64,000 nt of DNA from DASUAS01 sp963809795 (GTDB lineage: Bacteria > Actinomycetota > Acidimicrobiia > IMCC26256 > DASPTH01). The DNA lies in NCBI GenBank assembly GCA_963809795.1, contig CAWELN010000018.1, positions 60,408 to 124,407 of the forward strand, in the 5' to 3' direction. The notes under the pieces were generated by a model, which saw nothing but the letters and a program-made list of their open reading frames with translations, was not told the origin of the DNA and searched no databases. Of the stretch, positions 8,616 to 17,692 are shown in pieces; position 1 is the stretch's first letter, and each line of letters begins with the position of its first letter. Position numbers and translations under genes: made by a program.

Positions 8616-10322
8616 TCAGGTTTGCCAGTACTCGGGGCCCGAACCGCCCTCGGGTGGTGTCAGGCGCCCGCCCTTGGCGGAGATGGCCCCGCACTGGACG
8701 CAGTTCGACGGCGCGACCTCGACCTCGGCGAGGCCGTCGTCCCCCACCGGCCCGGCCGTGTACACGTGCGCGGGGCAGAGGTTCGCCCACAGCTCGGCCA
8801 CGTCGGGCGCGACGCGGGTCCGAATGAGCAGGTGATTGGGCTGGTCGTCCCTCGTCTTGTTGCCGGACGCGAACACCGATGACAACCGGTCGAAGGTCAG
8901 TGCACCGTCGTGGACGACATGCGGAACGTCGCCGTCGACGGGGAGGAGCGGCTGCTCGTCGTCCGGCTCGGTCCTCACCGATCCGATGCTGACGCGGCCC
9001 TTGGTGATGGTGTTGAGGACGCCCAGCGCACCGCCCACGAAGAAGCCCCGGCCGAACAGCTGCCGCAGGTCGCGCACCTCGTAGAGCTCCGTCCCGATGA
9101 AGCCGGCGCGCACCGCGTCGTCGTACGACGCGAGCGCGGCGGCGGGCACCGGCGCGTCCTGCGCCGCTCCCGAAACGGCCGCGAACGCGGTCTCGGCGGC
9201 GAGCCGCCCGGACTCGACCGCGTAGTGCACACCCTTCAACGTCGGGACGTTCACCATCCCGACCCCGTCGCCACACAGAAGGAGGCCGGGCGCGTGGAGC
9301 CGGCGCGGGAGCGCGTGGAATCCCCCGCCGGGGATGGTCTTCGCTCCCCACTCGATCCGCTCGCCGCCCTCGAGGATGGCGCGGATGGTCGGGTGCGTCT
9401 TCAGGACCTGGAGCAGGTCGTGGGGGTTGAGGCGGGGATCGCGGTAGTCCAGGCCCACGACCATTCCGATCGAGACCAAGTCGTCGCCCATCGGGTAGAC
9501 GAACGATCCGCCGAACTCCCGGTACTTCGCCTGGGGCCGCAACGGCCACCCCAGGGTGTGGATCACCCGGTCGAGCGGTCGGGGGACCTTCCACACCTCC
9601 TTGACGCCCAGCTCCCACACCTGGGGCGCGGCGTCGCCGCGCAGGTCGAAGTGGTCGAGCGCGACGTTGGTGAGGTGGCCCTGCGTCCCTTCGGCGAGCA
9701 CCGTCACCCGGGCGACGAGGTCGTTGCCGGGCTCGAAGTTGGACAGCTCCTCGCCGTGCTGGCCGCGCCCCTTGTCACCGGTGCGCACTCCGACCACGCC
9801 GCCCGCTTCGACCAGCAGGTTCACCGCGGACGTCTCGGGGAGGAACATCGCGCCCTCCGCTTCGGCGCGCTCGGCGAGCCAGCGCCCGACCTGCGAGAGG
9901 GAGACGACGACATTGCCGTGGTTGCGCATCGGAGGCGGCGTCGGGATCGGCAGGGCCCGGTCACCGGTGAGCACGTACACCTGCTCTTTGCCGACCGGGC
10001 CGAACGTCGGCATGCCGTCGAGCCCACCCCGGCCGTCGAAGAGGCGCTCGAGCGCGCCGGGCCGGATGACCGCGCCCGACAGGAGGTGCGACCCCGCCTG
10101 CTTGCCCTTCTCGACGACCGCGAGCGGGACGTCGCCCAGCCGCTCGGCGACCTCGGGGTGCTCCTGGAGCAACTGCCCGAACCGGATCGCGCACGCGAGC
10201 CCCGCCGGCCCGGCGCCGACCACGAGCACGCCGACCTCGATGCGCTCGTCGATCGGATCGGTCGGTTCGCCGACGAACCGATTCGGGTCGGACGCCGGCT
10301 CGAAGTCGACGGGACGCGACAT
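8616..10322 (-). CDS. Electron transfer flavoprotein-ubiquinone oxidoreductase (ETF-QO)
   Basis: A 568-aa protein of the size expected for ETF-QO, which moves electrons from reduced ETF to membrane quinone. The FAD motif VVGAGPAGLACAIRFGQ is near residue 35. Further markers are GSHLLSGAVIRPGAL, LAEGTQGHL, and a ferredoxin-like C-terminus with CPAHVYT and NCVQCGAIS ending PEGGSGPEYW. Family members usually have a fourth cluster Cys where this protein has Ile (CGAI instead of CxxC), so the 4Fe-4S centre may be altered. The start ATG overlaps the etfA stop by one base (TGATG). Confidence 0.9.
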   Translation of the reverse strand: MSRPVDFEPASDPNRFVGEPTDPIDERIEVGVLVVGAGPAGLACAIRFGQLLQEHPEVAERLGDVPLAVVEKGKQAGSHLLSGAVIRPGALERLFDGRGGLDGMPTFGPVGKEQVYVLTGDRALPIPTPPPMRNHGNVVVSLSQVGRWLAERAEAEGAMFLPETSAVNLLVEAGGVVGVRTGDKGRGQHGEELSNFEPGNDLVARVTVLAEGTQGHLTNVALDHFDLRGDAAPQVWELGVKEVWKVPRPLDRVIHTLGWPLRPQAKYREFGGSFVYPMGDDLVSIGMVVGLDYRDPRLNPHDLLQVLKTHPTIRAILEGGERIEWGAKTIPGGGFHALPRRLHAPGLLLCGDGVGMVNVPTLKGVHYAVESGRLAAETAFAAVSGAAQDAPVPAAALASYDDAVRAGFIGTELYEVRDLRQLFGRGFFVGGALGVLNTITKGRVSIGSVRTEPDDEQPLLPVDGDVPHVVHDGALTFDRLSSVFASGNKTRDDQPNHLLIRTRVAPDVAELWANLCPAHVYTAGPVGDDGLAEVEVAPSNCVQCGAISAKGGRLTPPEGGSGPEYWQT

Positions 10323-11290
10323 CAGCCGGTGTGCTTGCGCAGCAACTCGACGAGCTCGGGCACGACCGCGTGGACGTCGCCGATGACCGCGAGGTCGCTG
10401 AACTCGAAGATCGGAGCGTGCGGGTCCTTGTTGATCGCGATGATCGTCTTCGAGTTCTGCATGCCCACCTTGTGCTGGACCGCGCCGGAGATCCCGAGCG
10501 CGACGTAGAGCTTGGGCGACACGGTCTTCCCGGTCTGGCCGACCTGCGCCGACGCCGGGTACCAGCCTTTGTAGACGGCCGCGCGCGTCGCGGCGACCGC
10601 CCCGCCGAGCACCCCGGCCAGCTGCTCGGCGAGGTCGAAGCCCTCGGCGGACCCGAGGCCGATGCCTCCGGCGACGATGACGTCGGCGTCGTCGAGCGAA
10701 GGGCCTTCGTCGGTGTGCAGCGTGCGCGCGATCGCGCGCGCGGTGAGCGTGTGCGGCGAGAGGTCGACCGTCAGCGACTCGATCGCAGGCTCGCGCTCCG
10801 TCGCCGACGGCACCGCCTCGAACGAGCCGGGGCGGAACAGCGCGACCCGCTGCGGGGACCGCCACCCCACCTCCGCGAGCACCGAGTCCTGCAACATCGG
10901 CTGGGTGCCGACCGGCTCGCCGTCGCGCAGCTCGAGGTCGACGAGGTCCCAGTTGATGCCCGCTTCGAGACGCGCCGCGAGCCCGGCGGCGATGTCCCCC
11001 GCCAGCACCGAGTTCGACAGGAGGATCGTGTCGAAGTTCGGGAGCCGGCGCACGAGGTCGGCCAGCACGTCGATCCGGGGACCGGGCAGCGGCGACGCGG
11101 AGACGTCGGTCGCATGGAAGACGGTGGCGGCGCCGTGGCGGCCGGCCTCCCGGGCCAGGGCGTCGAGGTCGTCCGCACCGACGAGCACCGCCGCGACCTC
11201 GGGATCGAGCGCGGCCGCTCGATTGAGCACGCCGAGCGAGCCCGGTGAGATCGACTGCTCGTGGTGCTCGAGGAAGACGAGGAGGCTCAT
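10322..11290 (-). CDS. etfA: Electron transfer flavoprotein alpha subunit
   Basis: A 322-aa FAD-binding subunit of ETF. The C-terminal FAD domain is clear (YKGWYPASAQVGQTGKTVSP, LGISGAVQHKVGMQNSKTI, AINKDPHAPIFEFSDLAVIGD). It pairs with EtfB, encoded 7 bp upstream on the same strand, to collect electrons from acyl-CoA and other dehydrogenases. The ATG of MSLLVFLEHH is chosen because it begins at the domain border; the upstream open frame is antisense-like sequence. Confidence 0.95.
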   Translation of the reverse strand: MSLLVFLEHHEQSISPGSLGVLNRAAALDPEVAAVLVGADDLDALAREAGRHGAATVFHATDVSASPLPGPRIDVLADLVRRLPNFDTILLSNSVLAGDIAAGLAARLEAGINWDLVDLELRDGEPVGTQPMLQDSVLAEVGWRSPQRVALFRPGSFEAVPSATEREPAIESLTVDLSPHTLTARAIARTLHTDEGPSLDDADVIVAGGIGLGSAEGFDLAEQLAGVLGGAVAATRAAVYKGWYPASAQVGQTGKTVSPKLYVALGISGAVQHKVGMQNSKTIIAINKDPHAPIFEFSDLAVIGDVHAVVPELVELLRKHTG

Positions 11291-11297
11291 CGTTCGC

Positions 11298-12071
11298 TCA
11301 AACGAGGTCGCGTGCCGCGAGGTAGTCGAAGACCACCTGTGCCGCGGTGCCATCGTCGTCCTCGACCGTCGCCGCGCCGGCACGGGCGGGTGGCGGACCC
11401 ACGCCGAGCACCACGGTCTGCGATCCGGCGACACCAACCGCGTCGGCGGCGATGCCGAGGTCGGACGCGGTCAACGTGTCGAGGGGCTTCTTCTTCGCGG
11501 CCATCATGCCCTTGAGCGAGGTGTAGCGCGGCTCGTTGATCGCGTCGCTCACGGCCACGACCGCGGGCAACGTCGCCTCGATGCTGTCGTTGCCGACCTC
11601 GGTCTCGCGATCGACGGTGACGAGCCCGTCGCCGAGGCTGAGCTTCGTCGCCTGGGACAGGAATGGCAGCTGGAGCCGTTCGGCGACCGCGGCCCAGAGC
11701 ACCGCGCCGCCACCATCGGTGGTCTGCTGCCCGAACAGGACCAGGTCGGGCGACTCGCGGTCGAGTACGGCGGCGAGCACACGGCTCGTCGCGAGGAGAT
11801 CGGAGCCCGCGACCGCGTCGTCGTCGACGAGCACCGCACGGTCGGCGCCCATGCCCAGGGCGGTTCGCAGCGACTCCGTCGCCGCCGCGGGACCCATCGT
11901 GACCACGACGACCTCGGCGTCGGCGCTCTCCTTCAGGCGCAACGCCTCCTCGATCGCGTTCTTGTCGGTGGCGTTCAACTCCCCGGGCCCGCTGCGGTCG
12001 AGCGTGCCCCCTTCGGGGCGCAGGCGCGGGGCGCCACACGGCACGTGCTTCACACAGACGGCGATCCTCAT
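11298..12071 (-). CDS. etfB: Electron transfer flavoprotein beta subunit
   Basis: A 257-aa protein with the EtfB N-terminus MRIAVCVKHVP, LNATDKNAIEEALRLKE, and the AMP-site region LFGQQTTDGGGAVLWAAVAERL. The segment PRYTSLKGMMAAKKKPLDT matches the recognition-loop region that contacts acyl-CoA dehydrogenases. It heads the etfB-etfA-ETF-QO group and has its own TACGAT box 9 nt before ATG, besides possible read-through from the molybdoenzyme genes upstream. Confidence 0.95.
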   Translation of the reverse strand: MRIAVCVKHVPCGAPRLRPEGGTLDRSGPGELNATDKNAIEEALRLKESADAEVVVVTMGPAAATESLRTALGMGADRAVLVDDDAVAGSDLLATSRVLAAVLDRESPDLVLFGQQTTDGGGAVLWAAVAERLQLPFLSQATKLSLGDGLVTVDRETEVGNDSIEATLPAVVAVSDAINEPRYTSLKGMMAAKKKPLDTLTASDLGIAADAVGVAGSQTVVLGVGPPPARAGAATVEDDDGTAAQVVFDYLAARDLV

Positions 12072-12124
12072 GGGTTGCCGATCGTACCGGTCGAGCGAGA
12101 ACGAGGCCGGAGCCCGCCGTGGGA

Positions 12125-14509
12125 CTACAGGTCGATCTCGTCCTCGCGGTGGGGCTGCTTGCGTTCACGCACCGGGAGCGTCGCGAAGGCGGCCGGGGGC
12201 TCGCGCCACGGGTCGGGCAGGGTGCCGGCCCGGGCGTCCTCGATGGCGCGCCACACCCGCTCGGGCGTGCACGGCATGTCGATGTGCCGGACACCGAGAT
12301 GGCTCAGCGCGTCGACCACCGCGTTCTGCACCGCGGGTGTGCTGCCGACGGTTGCCGACTCGCCGATGCCCTTGGCGCCGAGCGGGTTGAGCGGCGACGG
12401 CGTCTGCGTGTGCGCGACCTCGAACGTCGGGAACTCCGCCGCGCTCGGGATCGCGTACTCGGCGAGCGTCGACGTGAGCGGATTGGCGTCCTCGTCGTAG
12501 ACCATCTGCTCCCAGAGCGCCTGCGCGATCCCCGAGGCCAGCCCACCGTGCACCTGGCCGTCGACGAGCATCGGGTTCAGGATGCGGCCGCAGTCGTCGA
12601 CCGCCACGTGGCGGACGGGCTGCACGCGCCCGGTGTCGGTGTCGACCTCGACCACCGAGACGTGGGCCCCGAACGGGAACGACGCCCCTGTTTGCACGAA
12701 GTCGTGCTCGGCGACGAGCGGGAGGCCCTCGTCGGTGGCCCGGGTCGAGATCTCGGCCCAACTCACCGCCCTCGACGGCACCCCGGCGACGCCGAAGGTT
12801 CCGTCGGCCACCACGATGTCCTCGGGCGCGGCCTCCAGCAGGTCGGCGGCCAGGCTGCGGGCCCGCTCGAGCACCGCGCGGGACGCCTCGAGCGCGGCGC
12901 TGCCGCCGAGCTGCAGCGAGCGCGACCCACCGGTGCCACCGCCGCGCGGGATGAGCGCGGTGTCCGACTGCACGAAGCGGATCTGCTCGATCGGGATGCC
13001 GAGCTCGCCCGAGACCAGTTGCGAGTACGCGGTGGCGTGGCCCTGGCCGTGCGCGGACGTGCCCGCCTTCACCGTCGCGCTGCCGTCGGGGTGCACCTCG
13101 ACCTCGGAGTACTCGCTGCTCGAGCCGCCCGCCGTGATCTCGACGTAGGCGGAGACGCCGATGCCGAGCAGCCGGGTGTCGCCGCGCTCACGCCGCGCCG
13201 CCTGCTCGGCGCGCAGCTCGTCGTACCCGGCAATGCGCAGCGCCTCGGTGAGCGCGGCGTCGTAGTCGCCGACGTCGTAGGTGACACCGGTGACGGTCGA
13301 GTACGGGAATTCGTCGGGCTGGAGGAAGTTGCGCCGCCGCAGCTCGACCGGGTCCATGCCCAGCTCGACCGAGGCCATGTCGAGGATCCGCTCCAACATC
13401 GCCGCCGCTTCCGGGCGACCGGCCCCGCGGTACGCACCCATCGGCGCCAGGTTGGTGGCCACGACCGCGACGTCGTAGCCGATCTTCGGGATGCGGTAGA
13501 CGCCCTGCGACATCATGCGCGTGGGTCCGAAGGCGAGCATGCCGCCGAACCCGCCGTAGGCGCCGGCGTCGCCCACCACCCGGCAGCGCAGGCCGACGAT
13601 GGCGCCGTCGTGCCGGAGACCGAGCTCCAGGTACTGCACCTGCCCACGGCCGTGCGGCATGGCGATCATGTTCTCCGAGCGGGTCTCGACCCACTTGACC
13701 GGCCGGTCGAGCTCGAGCGCGACGCGCACGGCGACGATGTCCTCCGGCGCCCAGTGCTTGGCGCCGAACGAGCCGCCGACGTGCGGGGCGATCAGCCGCA
13801 CGGTGGCGGGCTCCAGCCCGAAGTTGCCGGCGAGGCCGCCGCGGTTCATGTGCGGCATCTGGCACCCGAGGTACACGGTGAGCTGGTGACCGTCGCCGTC
13901 GTCGCCCGGGATCACCGCGATCGCCGCGCCCTCCATGGGTACGACCGCGACCCGCTGGTTCTCGAAGCGCCCGCGCACGATCACGTCGGCACCCTCGAGC
14001 GGGTCGATGTCGTCGCGTGCCGCCATCAGGATGTTGGACTCCATCGCGTCGAACTGTCGCGGCGCGTCCGGCGCCAGCGCGCGCTCCATGTCGGAGACCG
14101 CGGGGAGCGGGTCGTAGTCGACGATCACGGCCTCGGCCGCGTCGACCGCCTGCGCCTTGGTCTCCGCGACCACGACCACCACGGTGTCGCCGACGAAGCG
14201 CACCTTGCCGCGCGCGAGCGCGTGCCGCACCGCCGCCGGATGCAGCTGCATCATGCCGGTGTGGTCCGGGAAGTCGAGGTCGTCGGCGGAGTAGACCGCG
14301 ACGACACCGGGCATGGCGCGCGCGTCGCTCGTGTCGATGCTCCGGATCTCCGCGTGCGCCATCGGCGACCGCACGAACGCGAGGTGCAGCGCGCCGGGGA
14401 GGGCGAGGTTGTCGATGTAGGTGCCTTCGCCCCGGAGCAGCGTCGGGTCCTCGACCCGCCGCACGGGGACGCCGACCAGCGAGCCGGCTCCGAACGTGGT
14501 GGCGGTCAT
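12125..14509 (-). CDS. Molybdopterin-binding large subunit, CoxL-like form II (xanthine oxidase family)
   Basis: A 794-aa molybdenum hydroxylase large subunit. It begins GVPVRRVEDPTLLRGEGTYIDN and carries GAYRGAGRPEA, the signature of form-II CoxL/aldehyde-oxidase-type enzymes. True form-I CO dehydrogenases have AYRCSFR, so CO oxidation should not be assumed. The C-terminal KGIGESATVG contains the active-site Glu. Its 5' end overlaps the FAD-subunit gene by 4 bp (ATGA). It works as an L2M2S2-type complex with the two upstream subunits; the substrate is unknown. Confidence 0.92.
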   Translation of the reverse strand: MTATTFGAGSLVGVPVRRVEDPTLLRGEGTYIDNLALPGALHLAFVRSPMAHAEIRSIDTSDARAMPGVVAVYSADDLDFPDHTGMMQLHPAAVRHALARGKVRFVGDTVVVVVAETKAQAVDAAEAVIVDYDPLPAVSDMERALAPDAPRQFDAMESNILMAARDDIDPLEGADVIVRGRFENQRVAVVPMEGAAIAVIPGDDGDGHQLTVYLGCQMPHMNRGGLAGNFGLEPATVRLIAPHVGGSFGAKHWAPEDIVAVRVALELDRPVKWVETRSENMIAMPHGRGQVQYLELGLRHDGAIVGLRCRVVGDAGAYGGFGGMLAFGPTRMMSQGVYRIPKIGYDVAVVATNLAPMGAYRGAGRPEAAAMLERILDMASVELGMDPVELRRRNFLQPDEFPYSTVTGVTYDVGDYDAALTEALRIAGYDELRAEQAARRERGDTRLLGIGVSAYVEITAGGSSSEYSEVEVHPDGSATVKAGTSAHGQGHATAYSQLVSGELGIPIEQIRFVQSDTALIPRGGGTGGSRSLQLGGSAALEASRAVLERARSLAADLLEAAPEDIVVADGTFGVAGVPSRAVSWAEISTRATDEGLPLVAEHDFVQTGASFPFGAHVSVVEVDTDTGRVQPVRHVAVDDCGRILNPMLVDGQVHGGLASGIAQALWEQMVYDEDANPLTSTLAEYAIPSAAEFPTFEVAHTQTPSPLNPLGAKGIGESATVGSTPAVQNAVVDALSHLGVRHIDMPCTPERVWRAIEDARAGTLPDPWREPPAAFATLPVRERKQPHREDEIDL

Positions 14510-15332
14510 CGGGCGGTCCCTGCGACGGTCGCGAGTGCGCGACCCACGAGCACCCGCGCCAGGTGGCGGCGGTACTCGGGCGACGCGTTGAGGTCGGACG
14601 GCGGATCGGTGCCCTCGTCGGCGGTGGCCGCGGCGTCGGCCGGAGACGCGCCGGTCCGCAGCGCGGCCTCGACCGCGGCGGCCCGGACGGGGGTGGAACC
14701 CATGTTCACCAACGCCACGCCGGGGGCGTCACCACCCACCGCGGCGACGCCGACGATGGCCCAGTCCTGGGCGCGCCGGTTGAACTTCTCGAACGCCCAG
14801 CCCGCGCCGCCGGTCTTCGGCACCCGGACCTCGGTGATGATCTCGTCGGGGGCGAGCGCGGTCTCGAGGAAGTCGAGGAAGAAGTCGTCGGCGTCGATCA
14901 CACGTTCACCACCGCTCCCCCGGACGACGATGCTGCCCCGGAGCGCGAGGACCACCGCGGGCAGGTCCGACGCGGGGTCGCCGTGCGCCAGCGACCCGCC
15001 GAGGGTGCCGCGGTGGCGGACCTGCGGGTCGCCGACCTCGCCCGCGGCTGCGCTCAGGATCGGGACGTGCTGCCGCACCAGCGCGTCGTGCTCGACGTCG
15101 TGGTGCCGGGTGAGCCCACCGATGGCGAGCTCGTCGCCGCGGTCGCGCACGTACGAGAGGTCGCCGAGCCGGCCGACGTCGACCAGCACCGACGGCGTCG
15201 CCAACCGGAGCTTCATCAGTGGCAGCAACGAGTGCCCGCCGGCGAGGACCTTGGCGTCGTCGCCGTGCTCGGCCAGCACTGCGATCGCCTCGTCGAGCGA
15301 GTCGGGCCGGGCGTAGGCGAAGGGTGCCGGGA

Positions 15333-15336
<4 letters not shown>
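14506..15336 (-). CDS. FAD-binding middle subunit of molybdenum hydroxylase (CoxM-like)
   Basis: A 276-aa protein with both FAD signatures of this family: VLAGGHSLLPLMKLR near residue 30 and RHRGTLGGSLAHGDPASDLP near residue 110. It moves electrons from the 2Fe-2S subunit to an acceptor. The GTG start overlaps the small-subunit stop (GTGA), and its stop overlaps the large-subunit ATG. The gene order S-M-L differs from the coxMSL order of form-I CO dehydrogenases. Confidence 0.92.
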
Positions 15337-15824
<488 letters not shown>

Positions 15825-15830
15825 GCGGCG

Positions 15831-15836
15831 ACACTA
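15831..15836 (-). promoter_or_regulatory. TANNNT -10 box before the CoxS-like gene
   Basis: On the minus strand TAGTGT is followed by 6 nt (CGCCGC) and the ATG of the small subunit, the same spacing seen at several other starts in this window. Confidence 0.55.
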
Positions 15837-15888
15837 CCCGGCGCCCGCGAAACCTCCCGGTGGCCGTCGACGCGACCCCGATGGCCGT

Positions 15889-16737
15889 CTACGCGACGCG
15901 CGTCAGCTCCACCGTGACGGCGAGTGAGTGGCTCGGACCGCCGTGGTACACGCCCTTGAGCGGCGCGACGTCGGAGTAGTCGCGGCCGCGCGCGACGAGC
16001 ACGTGACGCTCGGCGACGGGCGAGCCACTGGTCGGGTCGAGAGGGTGCCAGTCGCCGACCCACGCCTCCAGCCACGCGTGGCTCTCGCCCTGGTGCATCT
16101 CCCCCACCACCCCGCCGAGCTCGTCGGGGTAGAGGTAGCCCGACGCGTAGCGGGCCGGGATGCGGGCGGCGCGGAGCACCGCGATGCCGAGGTGGGCATA
16201 GTCCTGGCACACCCCGCGCCCGGCGCGCAGCACCTCGACCGCGGTGGTCGACACGCTCGTGGTGCCCGTCTCGTACTCGACGTGCGCCCGCAGCCACTCG
16301 CCCAGTCGGGACAGCGCCGCCGCCGGTCCCGGCGTCTCCCGCAGCTCCCGCGCCACCTGCCGGATGGCGTCATCGGACTCGGTCATCGTGGTGTCGGTGA
16401 GGTACTCGAAGAACCGGTCGGTCAGGCCCGGCGCGTCGATGGCGTCCCACGCCACCGTGTCGTCGAGGGTCGGTGTGCGCTCCGCCGTCTCCACCAGCGA
16501 CGACCCGACCACGGTGAGCTCGGTGTGCGGCTGGTGCAGGTCGAACACGTGCACCCGGCTGCCCCAGTAGTCGCGGTACCGGAAGAGGTTCGCCGCCGGG
16601 TGCACCTCGACGCGGTGCTCGAGCGTGAACTGGTTGGGCGTGTCGAGGGGTGAGATGCGCGCCTCGTTGTAGGACGCGTGCACCTCGGCCGAGTACTGGT
16701 AGGTGGTGGTGTGACGGACCCTCATGCGCCAGGACAT
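15889..16737 (-). CDS. Transglutaminase-like protease family protein
   Basis: A 282-aa protein. The N-terminal beta domain typical of bacterial transglutaminases (MRVRHTTTYQYSAEVHASYNEARISP) precedes a catalytic core with Cys in GRGVCQDYAHLGI, His in ESHAWLEAW and Asp in WHPLDPTSG. Related proteins are thought to cut or form amide bonds. It lies 3 bp after an alpha-E gene, with a circularly permuted ATP-grasp gene before that, a conserved trio proposed in the literature to make and break peptide-like bonds. No signal peptide is seen. Confidence 0.9.
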   Translation of the reverse strand: MSWRMRVRHTTTYQYSAEVHASYNEARISPLDTPNQFTLEHRVEVHPAANLFRYRDYWGSRVHVFDLHQPHTELTVVGSSLVETAERTPTLDDTVAWDAIDAPGLTDRFFEYLTDTTMTESDDAIRQVARELRETPGPAAALSRLGEWLRAHVEYETGTTSVSTTAVEVLRAGRGVCQDYAHLGIAVLRAARIPARYASGYLYPDELGGVVGEMHQGESHAWLEAWVGDWHPLDPTSGSPVAERHVLVARGRDYSDVAPLKGVYHGGPSHSLAVTVELTRVA

Positions 16738-16740
16738 CGG

Positions 16741-17673
16741 TCAGACGCTCCACTCGATCACACGGGTCTCGCGGAAGTACCGCCGGGCGATGGCCGCGTG
16801 CACGTCCGCGCACTCGTGCTGCAGTCGCGCCAGCAGCTTCGGGAGGTCGTCCATCGCCTCGTCGAGGTGGAGGAACTCGAGCTCGGCCCGGATGCGGCCG
16901 AGGCGCCGCCGGGCTTCGTCGTCGACACCGGCGCGCGCCGAGCGCGGGTCGAGCTCGCCGAGGCTGTTGTCGGCGGTCGTCAACGCGTGGAACACCGAGC
17001 GCGGGAACAGCCGGTCGAGCAGCAGGAACTCGACCGCGGTCTCGGCGTCGACCGCGTGCCGATACGCGCGCAGGTACGCCTCGTAGGCCGAGCAGCTGCG
17101 CAGGGTCGTCGTCCACCCGGTGCGGCCGAAGGCGTCGCCGTAGCGCGCGCTCAGCAACCGCGTCGTCATGTCGGCGCGCTCCAGGCTCCGGCCCACGGAG
17201 AAGAAGCGCCAGCCGTCGTCGCGACTCATGGTCGCATCGACGATGCCGTTGCACGCGGCGGCCCGGTCGCGCACCCAGCCGAAGAACTCGTGCCGGGCGG
17301 GCCCGGTACCGGCACGGGCCCGGCTCCCGACCTCCCGGTAGGTGGTGTTGAGCGTCTCCCACAGCTCCGACGAGAGCGCCTCGCGCGCGCCACGCGCGTT
17401 CTCCCACGCCGCACCCACCGAGCACGTGATGGAGCCGGAGAACGTCAGGTCCTGCGCGAGCAGCGCGGTGACCGTCGCCGCGTCGTGCTCCCCGCCGATG
17501 GCCGACACGTCGGCGCCCATGGCGTCGAGGAGGGCCCCGCACACCGCGGCCTCGTCGGCGCGGCGGTCCTCGAGCAGCAGGTGGTAGTGCACGTCGAGCA
17601 GGCGCGCGGTGTCCTCGGCCCGCTCCACGTAGCGGCCGATCCAGTACAGCGACTCGGCGATGCGGCTCAGCAC
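16741..17673 (-). CDS. Alpha-E domain-containing protein
   Basis: An all-helical 310-aa protein with the family start LSRIAESLYWIGRYVERAEDTARLLD. It has TMSRDDGWRFFSVGRSLERADMTTRLL, a second copy of the ARLLD-type helix motif. Its biochemical role is not known; the family accompanies ATP-grasp and transglutaminase genes. The GTG start is chosen because GAGG lies 6 nt upstream and the sequence matches family starts; the frame upstream overlaps the ATP-grasp 3' end and is not conserved-looking. Confidence 0.88.
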   Translation of the reverse strand: MLSRIAESLYWIGRYVERAEDTARLLDVHYHLLLEDRRADEAAVCGALLDAMGADVSAIGGEHDAATVTALLAQDLTFSGSITCSVGAAWENARGAREALSSELWETLNTTYREVGSRARAGTGPARHEFFGWVRDRAAACNGIVDATMSRDDGWRFFSVGRSLERADMTTRLLSARYGDAFGRTGWTTTLRSCSAYEAYLRAYRHAVDAETAVEFLLLDRLFPRSVFHALTTADNSLGELDPRSARAGVDDEARRRLGRIRAELEFLHLDEAMDDLPKLLARLQHECADVHAAIARRYFRETRVIEWSV

Positions 17674-17692
17674 GGAGGCCTCGCGATGCCGC

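Noticed and set aside
12119..15316. A 1065-codon plus-strand open frame across the molybdenum hydroxylase genes
   Set aside because: Its translation is Arg/His/Asp/Val-rich low-complexity sequence without domains; it is the antisense shadow of the S-M-L genes, which have strong motifs.
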